A DNA stretch of 64,000 bases from Augochlora pura (Eukaryota > Arthropoda > Insecta > Hymenoptera > Halictidae): positions 3,968,001 through 4,032,000 of the forward strand of contig NC_135776.1 in the NCBI RefSeq assembly GCF_028453695.1, written 5' to 3'. The position numbers and the translations under genes were made by a program. The notes under the pieces are model-generated. The model searched no databases. It was not told the origin of the DNA and saw only the letters and a program-made list of their open reading frames with translations. Position 1 is the stretch's first letter. Each line of letters begins with the position of its first letter. Below are positions 56,093-64,000 of this stretch, one piece after another.

Positions 56093-56640
56093 AGACACAT
56101 GGAGCGATCAATCGCCGCAAGCCGCACGCACTCCGGCGCAACGATTAAAGCAACTCGAGCCCCGTCTCTCCATAAACCATCGCTAAACGTCTAAACTAAA
56201 ACCGTTCTTGTAACCTAATTAGCGTGTGGCAACCTAACGCAGCGGCGCCCGGTTTCGAAAATGGAATCCGCGGAAACCGGACGATAGCAGGTGGTGGTGG
56301 AGGTGGGGAGGGGGGTAGGGGTAGGGGCGGGTTCCCATTTAGAGCACGGCGATCGGATCCGAACCGATTACGGGGCGAATCTTTAACCGGATCGCGTGTA
56401 AATCGCGGCAGCGACCGCGCGCGTGTAATCGATCCAATCGCGTTTCCCGCCGCGCCGCGCGACGCCCCGAAAAACTGTGCCAGTGTGAAATGGACAAATC
56501 GCGTTTCCGCGAACGATAATAAACCCGGAACGAGATTCTTCCTCCCCTCCCCTCCGCCGCCGACGGTATCGTCGGATCGGCTGCTTGAAATTCACCGGGG
56601 CTCGTCGAACATTTAATACCGTCGAACAGCGTATGACATT
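56093..56640. other. CpG-rich island
   Basis: GC-rich, with GGTGGTGGTGGAGGTGGGGA near 56290. Opposite-strand frames of 130 and 70 codons are open together. No gene was recognised. Confidence 0.4.
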
Positions 56641-57180
56641 ATTATTGTAAAACGTGGTGGTGGTATAAATGGTATTTTTATTTTATTGTACCTTACTTTA
56701 TTTTATTTATTTTTTTGTTGTGTCATATGTACTGTAATATTGTGACTGTTTTATAGTATTTAATGTATTGATATTATAGAGTATAGTATATACTGCAATA
56801 TTATTATTTGTTTATTACTGATATAATACTGTAGCTATATTATAATATATATAGCAATAGTATAATAGTATGATTATTTTACAGTACCTAGCAGATTATG
56901 AAATATTAATATTGTACAGTATAATATGTGCTGTAATATCCCTACTATATTACTAATATAATATTATAAAAATATTAATATTATACACAGTATAATATAT
57001 ACTATATTATTACCACTACATTACTAATATAATAATATAGGAAATCATTATGACAGTATGACATATACTATAATATAATTACCACAACAGTACCCCTACA
57101 TCAATATATCAATATCGTCACAAAATATGAAAACAATATTACAAAAACACACTAATAAAATAGATATTACAAAATAGCAT
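56641..57180. repeat. AT array with TAATATTATA/TACTGTAATAT words
   Basis: Degenerate palindromic words such as ATACTGTAATATTATT over about 500 bases, similar in style to the array at 27779. Confidence 0.8.
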
Positions 57181-57860
57181 TACCAAAGGGGTAAAACAAA
57201 TATGCCACCCTCTATATACTGCAACCCATATTCACCTAACAAACATTTTATTCAGCCCGTAAAAAAATAAAACTTTGACTATAGGGGTTGTCAAAGAAAA
57301 TCGAAGTGTTTTAATTTTTACGATCCCCTAGTTAATACATTTTCAATAATAATCGATCATCCGCAAAGAGCGAAAATTGTCGACGAAGGCACTGCGAACA
57401 ATATTCGCCAGTTCGCCATGAAAAATATTAATCGCGCGGAAAGAATTTATACAGCTTTTTAAACCGTTGCGCACATCTACGCGAGTAGATTTTTATAGTG
57501 TCCATTTGTTTATAACATGCTTGGCGAAACAACAGATTTTCCTCAATATTTGCGTCGCCCAGTAATTTAATAAAAGTCCCGGCAATTTTCACATTTCGAT
57601 ACGCGTGTACGCACGCGGAAGAGAGGCGGCGTCGTAAAACGTCGGTGCCAGCCTCGCGTTTTACAGGGCACGCAGAGAGATAGTCATCGCGCCGGTAGAA
57701 TACGAGCGACCGGGAACACGCGCAATAATATCTTTCAATTTTAGTAGTTACGGATAAAAATTCTATCCGCCGGAATTGCAAATCATTTCCGGCTCGAATA
57801 TCGCGGCGATCGTCGAACGGATGGCGAGCTGACAATGGCGGTGAGAATAAAACACGGGGG
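57181..57860. other. AT-rich then CpG-rich DNA
   Basis: A 135-codon minus-strand frame (57428-57835) is not low complexity but matches no family I know. No splice sites are evident. It is left uncalled. Confidence 0.35.
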
Positions 57861-58440
57861 TCCGATTAAAAATTAGTGAAAAATGAGATGTTACGTATAT
57901 ACAGTGATCGCATATACTAGGAGAATTATAAAAATGGAATATTATATAATTAGAACAATATTAATAGTTTAATATTTTTTAAATAAAAGTTGCGATCTAT
58001 GATTTATTCACCAGCATTGTTACTAATAAATTCCTGTGTTTGATAGAAAATTTATATTTATTATATGGCGAACTGGTACCTCAATGTTTAAATAATAGGT
58101 CTAGGGGAAAATTATGTCCGCTAATGTTATTTAATTTACGATATATATTTCTCAAAAATGATATTCATAAATCGCCATCACGCTGGCAACATAAATCACG
58201 TTACATTAAATTATTATAATGATACAATAAATATTAGATGCATAGAAAATTTATTGTTCTTTCGTAGAATTTATGTATATTTTATAAATTTAAAATGTAG
58301 AATTTAGTTTCGATTTTTCTGACGCTTTATTATAGGGTTAAATGCAGCAGCGATTATTCAACGATAAAACAATAAAGAACTTCAATTCGCTTGAAAATTA
58401 TTATATAATCTACAAGGAAATAAGTTTGAAAAATGGCTAC
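57861..58440. other. AT-rich DNA, nothing recognised
   Basis: No repeat, gene or RNA seen. Confidence 0.45.
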
Positions 58441-59325
58441 GGAATCCACTTAGCCACGACTTAATTATTTTAGTTGTCGGTATCGGTATTTGCTACTCGT
58501 TTAACGTGGAAAGGCGAGCCACAAAGACGCCGGTCGTTCACCGACGAAAATTGTTTAACCGGTCTAACTCGATCGAATATTTAATAGTTTCAATTAAAGT
58601 GGAAATTCCCGGTTAACAATAATCGATAGAAATTTGAATTTATTTACACGCAATTGCTTCGCGTAAACAGGACGGTGAAACCAGCCGAGAACCAAACGAC
58701 GGCTGTTTCCCGTTCCCTTCTCGAGCCAACAATAATGCATTAATTTATGTAAATGTTAGATAAACGCTACGCTTCGAAAATATCCATTAGTTTCTATTTC
58801 GTAGAATTTCTATACGCATTAACAAAATATCTAAACATTTTCGAATCTTAACGGAACAGTGTAAGAGATTTGGAATAATTTCAATTTGTTCAACAGACTT
58901 CTGCGTTATTTATAAATATATTTCACGCTCGTAAAATCGCGGACACTCGAATACAGTTGTTACCAACGCAAAAATGTAAATCCTGTTTTCCACTACATAT
59001 TGAACGGGACGCTCTCCATGAATATGTTAATCGCGTTTGACAATATCCGAAGTTGAAATATAATCGCCGCGCCGCGGCAGATTTTCGAAAATGCTCGCCG
59101 GCCAATTATTTTTCCGTGCGATTCGCTTGTAAAAAAAAAAGATTTTTTTAACGAGCACCGCGTTATATCGGCGCGCAACGAGACTATCGATTTACTGCTA
59201 TCGACTTATTAAAACGATCACAGTCGAACTGTTTCTAAAATGCTCCAGCTGGTTTAAATAAAAACATTGACGGGGAAATCGGCCCGCTGATTTGTTCCGT
59301 CGATAATTTCACTGAAGCCACAATA
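58441..59325. other. Mid-GC single-copy DNA
   Basis: Contains GTTTAACCGGTCTAACTCG, GGTTAACAATAATCG and AAAAAAAAAGATTTTTTTAA (59132-59151). Minus-strand frames of about 60 codons are unconvincing. Confidence 0.4.
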
Positions 59326-59396
59326 ACGATACAACAATGACGATACAACAATGACGACACAAGAACGACGATACAACAATCACGATACGATAATGT
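59326..59396. repeat. 14-bp tandem repeat ACGATACAACAATG
   Basis: Five units. The first two are identical (59326, 59340), the others diverged. Confidence 0.9.
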
Positions 59397-59526
59397 TAAA
59401 AGAATTATTTTGAGATTACGAGAAAATTACAATACTAATTTTTGATCATTTTAAATAATCCGTCGAGCGTTTACTTTGTAGAAATTTCGCCATGACGACA
59501 ATCCTTTCCTCCATGACTGCTGTATC

Positions 59527-59615
59527 CCTAAATAAATGACCCGGTCCTGCTGTTCCCATTACGCGGACGTGAACGATGAGCCGCGCGCAAAAGCGAAAGC
59601 GACAGAAAAGTCGAC
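59527..59615 (-). repeat. 89-bp dispersed repeat, copy A (inverted)
   Basis: The minus strand here aligns without gaps to the plus strand at 61399-61487, with 18 mismatches in 89 bases by hand count. Shared words include GTCGACTTTT, TTTCGCT, CATCGTTCA, TAATGGGA and TTTAGG. AT arrays lie close to both copies. Mismatches fall evenly on the three codon positions, so it looks like a non-coding repeat. Confidence 0.88.
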
Positions 59616-59639
59616 GCGCGTATGTATTAACATACGAGG

Positions 59640-59781
59640 CGAATTTTTGCGTTATCACACTATATATCATCATTATTTTACTATACATTATTATTATTAT
59701 TTTATTATATATTTTATATACTGTAATATTATTACGGTATAATATTATAATTATTATACAGTATTAACAGCATTTAAGATA
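59640..59781. repeat. AT-rich (ATT)n-like block
   Basis: ATTATTATTATTTTATTATA words between the 89-bp repeat and the MITE. Confidence 0.8.
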
Positions 59782-59971
59782 TTAACCCTTTGCACTCGGA
59801 GCCATTTCAACTGTAAATGTAAAATAACTTCCCTGGCTCATAGTATTTCTATTCTATGCAATAAAGAGCGATTTTTTTAAATTAGACTTTATTGTTATAA
59901 AAATTATTTTGTAGAGTAATAGAACAATTTTAGTGGTGCCTCGGAGTCACCATTCGAGTGCAAAGGGTTAA
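59782..59971 (+). mobile_element. Best-preserved TTAA-type MITE (piggyBac-like ends)
   Basis: TTAA (59782-59785 and 59968-59971) flanks a 182-bp element whose ends CCCTTTGCACTCG and CGAGTGCAAAGGG are a perfect 13-bp inverted repeat. Internal flanks are GAGCCATTTCAACTGTAAAT on the left and GGTGCCTCGGAGTCACC on the right, itself an imperfect palindrome. The TTAA duplication, CCC...GGG ends and 13-bp length are typical of the piggyBac superfamily (family knowledge). There is no coding capacity, so it needs a transposase from elsewhere. Confidence 0.9.
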
Positions 59972-60280
59972 TATTATACAGTGTAGTACTCGCTGTAATA
60001 TTATTAATATATCGTGTACTACACATCATAAGATTATTACTGCATCATTAATATAACAATACAGCGATCTTGCTAGAGTATAATATCATTATCAGTATTT
60101 CCTGTATAATATATTATATAATATTATCACAATATCGCTAATATAATATATTATATAATATTATCACCATATCGCTAATATAATAGTAATATAGCAATAT
60201 TATTATTACAGCCTAATATTACAATTATATTACGGTATATTAGCAGTATTTAAGATATCAATATTATACAGTGTAGCGTA
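59972..60280. repeat. AT array with TAATATATTATATAATATTA
   Basis: Degenerate, including a 41-base direct repeat of ATCGCTAATATAATATATTA-like sequence near 60130-60190. Confidence 0.8.
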
Positions 60281-60480
60281 GAACTGCGACGGTACAGAAC
60301 AGAGACAACACATAACAGCGACGATACAGAACAGTCTGGTCAGTGGCCAGAGATAGCGCAGCGGACAGAGCGAGCTAACCCATCCCAGAGAAAGAAAGAG
60401 AAAGGAGCAGAGAGCGAGAGAGGGTGCGGAGGGGGGGGGGGCGACGGCGGCGCAGATGACAGTGCGAGGGGTTGGAAAGT
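60281..60480. other. GACGATACAGAACAG duplication, GA tract and poly-G
   Basis: GCGACGGTACAGAACAG at about 60287 recurs as GCGACGATACAGAACAG at about 60318. A purine GAGAAAGAAAGAGAAAGGAG tract (60386-60424) and an 11-base G run (60431-60441) follow. The composition resembles a transcribed 5' leader, but no gene follows that I can recognise. Confidence 0.45.
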
Positions 60481-61398
60481 GGGAAGTGGTAGAGCGGAAA
60501 ATAATGCAGCGTGCAGAATTACAAATTACACGCTACAGGAGCGCTAGGTGGTCCCCTCTTGCCGTGCGCCGGGTCGCGGAGGCTGCGGCTCTCGTTCCGT
60601 TGATTACACAAACAGCCATTCCTCGTCGCGCGTTACGACGAAAGAGAGAACGACCGTGCCGGAGCGCCCGCCGGAGAAGGGGCTGGAGGGGGGTTGAGAG
60701 GTCGCGGGGGCAACTCCGCGCGGCTTGGTATCAAACGTACTCGTTACAAAGCCGGCTATTAATCTTTATTACAAACAATCCTCCGCGTTAATTCCGTGTA
60801 ATTTGCCGCCAGTCATGCACCGCGACGCCCGACGGCGTCCTCTCGCCTACGGGGGGGGGTTCGCGACGGTTCGCGACGCCGCGTTTCCCGTCGTCGCCCG
60901 TTCGTTCGTCGTCGTCGTCGCCCGTTCGCGCGGTTCTCTCGCCAGGACGCGAAAACGTTTCGATTTAATCGCGTCGCGGGCAAATTTTCATCTATATTCA
61001 GCGAACGGGCGGTGGGGCACGGGGTGAGAAGGGGCGGCGGTAGAGATATCGCGGCGTTAAATATCGGCGCCGCGGGCCCGTGAAATTTTTACGTCGCCGT
61101 GTCCATTTTTTTTGGACGCCCGGGGCCCGATCTTCCGTGAAACGAGTGGCGAATTTCCTCGTTACACGCGCGCGGCGCCGTTTTCGTGCCTCTCCCCCCT
61201 CCTCACCGTAATTTGTTACAATTATTCCGCCTTCCGTGGGATAATTGCGAAACATATTTAACGAGCCGCGGCGGCGCAACGAGCGCCGACGAAGATTACG
61301 GGGCGCCGCCCGAGTGGCCCTTTCCGATTATGATGGAGCCCCTGCAAGGGATGTAACGCGAAACTCGACCGGATACACGATGCACGCGGCGCGGTGTT
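60481..61398. other. CpG-rich island
   Basis: About 900 bases of GC-rich DNA with CGTCGTCGTCGTCG near 60908. Frames of 93 to 112 codons are open on both strands with Arg-rich products. No gene was recognised. Confidence 0.4.
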
Positions 61399-61487
61399 GT
61401 CGACTTTTCCGTTGTTTTCGCTCTTACGCGTTGCCCATCGTTCATGCCCGTCTAATGGGAGCTGCTGGACCTGGTCGTTCATTTAGG
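61399..61487 (+). repeat. 89-bp dispersed repeat, copy B
   Basis: Plus-strand match to the minus strand of 59527-59615, about 80 percent identical without gaps. It lies at the edge of an AT array that begins near 61540. Confidence 0.88.
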
Positions 61488-61534
61488 CGTGCAGTTGTTT
61501 CATATGGGTGGGGATTATGTAGTAGGATGATGAA

Positions 61535-61756
61535 AATATTATATTATTATACTAATTATTATATTAGTATTATAGTGTTATAATAATATAATGTTATAGT
61601 ATTGTATTAGTGGTAACAGTAAATACTATATAATAATTATATTATACTATTACAATATACTGTAATATATTACAGTATTGTAGATATTATTTATATTGTT
61701 ATATATTACAGTATTATGTTAATAATTTAGTGATAACAGTGTGATATATCTTATAC
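61535..61756. repeat. AT array TATTATATTACAGTATTGTA
   Basis: Degenerate TATTA, TACAGTA and AATATA words. Confidence 0.82.
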
Positions 61757-62080
61757 TGAAAGAAAAATTAAAAGTGGTATTGAAATAAAAATTGATACAA
61801 GACTTTAAACAAGACTTGAAACAATAATTGCCACAAGAATTGAAAGAAAAATTGATACAAGAATAGAGCGAAAAATTGAAATAAGTACTGAAAGAAAAAT
61901 TGAAACAAGAATGGAGCGAAAATTGAAACAAGTACTGAAGGAAGAATTGAAAGAAGAATAGAGCCGAAAATTGAAACAAAAATAGAGCTAAAAATTGAAA
62001 CAAAAATAGAGCTAAAAATTGAAACAAGAATAGAGCCGAAAATTGAAACAAAAATAGAGCTAAAAATTGAAACAAAGAAT
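61757..62080. repeat. 24-bp minisatellite AAAAATTGAAACAAAAATAG
   Basis: The unit AAAAATTGAAACAAAAATAG plus AGCT is nearly perfect at 61960-62075, with 24-base steps (61985, 62009), and diverged to the left. The minus strand reads as an 8-residue FLALFLFQ repeat. The period is a multiple of three, so the open frame is expected by chance. Confidence 0.93.
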
Positions 62081-62789
62081 TCCTAGCGCATCGAGCCACG
62101 GTCCGCCTCCTCTGGTAGGAATATCCATAAGGTGGCCATCAAAAATAATAACGTCGGCTATTCCTTCGAGTTTCCACGGTTCATCGGAGCCGCGTCGATC
62201 GGAACCAGAGGGGACGGCGACGGCATATAACAGCCCTCGTTAGCAGTGACTTCACGGTCGGCAACCCTTCATAAAAATACGTTGCTCTCGATTACCCGTC
62301 ATCCCCGGCGGGACCTCTTCGGTTGCGGTGTGGCCGACCGGACTCTCGATCGTTCGCAGAAACCGAGCCGTCAAAGGACACCTCTGCGTGCATTTAAATC
62401 TCTTACGTCGTTAGAAGTTAACGAAGTTCCCTGATGGGAAACTTCATCAGCCTCTGCTATCGGATGTCCCGCCGATCGGGAGAGAGGAGAGAGGAGAGGA
62501 GAGAGAGAGTTTCTTGCGCGATGCCGCAACATGCTTCCCTGCACTGCACTGTGGTCTGGAATTCCGTTTACCGCCGTTCCAAGCCTGCTAGAGTGGCTCC
62601 TTCCACCATGGTTTCCGAAACGATTTTTGCTGCGATCGATTGACCACCCTTTCATGCTTCGAGATCTGAAATATTGGCCACTTTGGCGACTAGGATGAAA
62701 ATTGGTAATTACGAGGCTAATTTAAGGACTGAAAAGTCATAGAGAATATTCTGATAGGTTTTAATTCGTGTTTTATGTTAATTGAAGTG
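62081..62789. other. CpG-rich island with GA tract
   Basis: A GAGAGAGGAGAGAGGAGAGG tract lies at 62480-62508. Opposite-strand frames are open at 62371-62655. No domain was recognised. Confidence 0.4.
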
Positions 62790-62954
62790 TTAACTCTTTA
62801 GGCTCGAGAGGTGGCTCTAAGGCGCCATTAAAATTGTTATATTCAGATATAGAATATTATTGAAAGTTTACTTTATTATATAAAATAGGAATATTATAAA
62901 TTAGAAGAACTGTTTCAGATTTACGCTTCAAATAGCTTCGAGAGGAAGGGTCAA
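62790..62954 (-). mobile_element. Diverged TTAA-type MITE copy
   Basis: TTAA (62790-62793), then CTCTTTAGGCTCGAGAGGTG and GCTCTAAGGCGCCATTAAAA matches the reverse-type end. The far end is AGATTTACGCTTCAAATAGC, then TTCGAGAGGAAGGG and TCAA. About 157 bp, the most diverged of the clear copies. Confidence 0.75.
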
Positions 62955-63130
62955 TTTTATTCAAGTATGCTATAATATTCGCAATCTACGCTACTTTATA
63001 TATTTACCAATTATTATTTCAACAATTAAATACTGTCAATAGAATGACTGGAAATAACGCTGAAATCATTTTGGCTAGAAGAAGACAGTTTTCCAGACCA
63101 CTGTGCACTGATGCGAGTCTCTCCACGATC
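62955..63130. other. AT-rich spacer
   Basis: Nothing recognised. Confidence 0.4.
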
Positions 63131-63187
63131 CGAGAGAGAAAGAGAGGGAAAAAGAGATATAAAGAGAGAGAGAGATAGAGGGGAGAG
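63131..63187. repeat. (GA)n microsatellite
   Basis: Imperfect GA run with AAAGAGAGGGAAAAAGAG and ATAAAG interruptions. Confidence 0.9.
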
Positions 63188-63695
63188 GCAGTCCGGGACG
63201 AGAAATTAATCGAGTGTTTAATTAAGCGAGAGGAGGACCGGAGGACGGCAGGCATTCCTCTCGGCGGCGGCGGCGGTGCGGTGCGGCTTCTTTAAGAACT
63301 GTGCGCCCGCTGTTTATCGGATTCCTTCCGCGCGGTTTCCCCCGTATCAGCCGGGGGGACAATTTTCCTAGGCAATGGGATCTGGATTTACGGAAACGTT
63401 AAGAGCCCCGGAGCAGGCTCGAACGATCGTCCGCGCGACGGAAACAACAGGGCGAAGTATCTACCGTGGATGATGCTCGGCCCCTGATAAGAAACTCTAG
63501 ACGGTCCCTGGTATCTGTTCGCGACGACCCCGCAGGGTTTTCCGGTCGCTTATCCGCGCCGGCCAGACCTCGGAAAAACCGGGGAACGACGTCGGTTTTA
63601 CCCCTCTCGTCGAGCACGACGTCTACAAACACCTGCTACGCTGAACGCGGCACGGTGTGTTGACGGGATCCGAGAAACTCGGGCACCGCGAAATT
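63188..63695. other. CpG-rich island
   Basis: Contains GGCGGCGGCGGCGGTGCGGT near 63262. Opposite-strand frames of 77 and 65 codons overlap. No gene was recognised. Confidence 0.4.
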
Positions 63696-64000
63696 GAAAT
63701 GTGATATCTAGGAAGGCAAATCGTTAACAAATATTTATTAAAGAGTCTCGGGAATATATTCTTTTAATTTGTTTAATATTGTTGTGGTTATTTTGGGAGG
63801 AAGATTTATTGTATTCGACATGGTTGAGTAATGTAATGGATACGTTGGTGTGGAATAATGTGATGTGATGTTTGCGTTAATATATAATAGTATGATGTGA
63901 TATTAAATATAGATATAAATATATTGTAGATATTATAATATCATATTATATTATATTATAGATTAGATGATATCGATACTATGTTGAATAGACTCCTTAC
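63696..64000. other. AT-rich DNA to window end
   Basis: TAATGTGATGTGATG words near 63860 and ATATTATATTATA near 63945. Nothing else was recognised. Confidence 0.45.

Noticed and set aside
57428..57835. 135-codon minus-strand frame of normal complexity
   Set aside because: Not low complexity, but no family recognised, no splice context seen and nothing similar nearby. A chance frame in mid-GC DNA is more likely. A protein search would decide.
59446..61583. Conserved peptide shared by frames at 59446-59688 (minus) and 61245-61583 (plus)
   Set aside because: The shared part equals the 89-bp DNA repeat and differences are evenly spread over codon positions, so DNA-level duplication explains it.
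61719..62099. Hydrophobic repeat protein (FLALFLFQ repeats)
   Set aside because: A translation of a 24-bp minisatellite. An open frame is expected from the period.

Overview
The window looks like insect nuclear DNA. A hymenopteran (ant, bee or wasp) is my best guess. I infer this from the abundance of CpG (including uninterrupted CG runs), the alternation of GC-rich islands with very AT-rich stretches, the many GA/CT simple repeats and a family of short TTAA-flanked elements with CCC...GGG ends. No bacterial gene organisation is visible. Four runs of exactly 100 N (4623, 23518, 35068, 45460) mark scaffold gaps of unknown size, so this is a draft scaffold.

I find no protein-coding gene, rRNA or tRNA that I can support. 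The longest open frames (up to 288 codons) lie in GA/CT arrays, minisatellites or CpG-rich DNA where stop codons are rare. Their predicted peptides are low complexity (Ser-Leu, Arg-Glu, Tyr-Cys-Met) or resemble no family I know, and often two or three frames are open at once. The window is best read as intergenic or long-intron DNA. Short exons (under about 40 codons) or 5' UTR exons cannot be excluded by eye.

Layout. 1-5.5 kb: a tandem 120-bp duplication, an AT minisatellite, one element end, a GC island with a GA array, and the first gap with a poly-G tract. 5.5-12.5 kb: GC islands at 5.9-7.6, 8.3-9.2 and 10.9-11.2 kb separated by AT-rich minisatellites, then a possible Tc1/mariner end and a small hairpin. 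13-20 kb: a TATGC array, GC islands, and a GA/CT zone with a polypurine tract of about 530 bp. 20-25 kb: two TTAA-flanked elements, a duplicated AT block, a GC island and the second gap. 25-29 kb: a GC/CT zone resembling a 5' UTR or promoter, a 38-bp tandem repeat, and a pair of duplicated GC modules flanking a TATACTG array. 29-46 kb: GC islands, further duplications, a GATAAT cluster, an old repeat of about 90 bp, the third and fourth gaps, and more TTAA elements including a nested one. 46-64 kb: minisatellites, several large GC islands, an inverted pair of 89-bp repeats, and two further TTAA elements.

The most coherent system here is the family of short piggyBac-type non-autonomous elements (13-bp ends, TTAA duplications, seven well or fairly supported copies plus an isolated end and a doubtful copy). 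No transposase gene is in the window. The GC islands carry homeodomain-type TAAT/TTTAT, GATA and GA motifs and may be cis-regulatory, but that is inference; nothing here shows a novel protein or RNA system.
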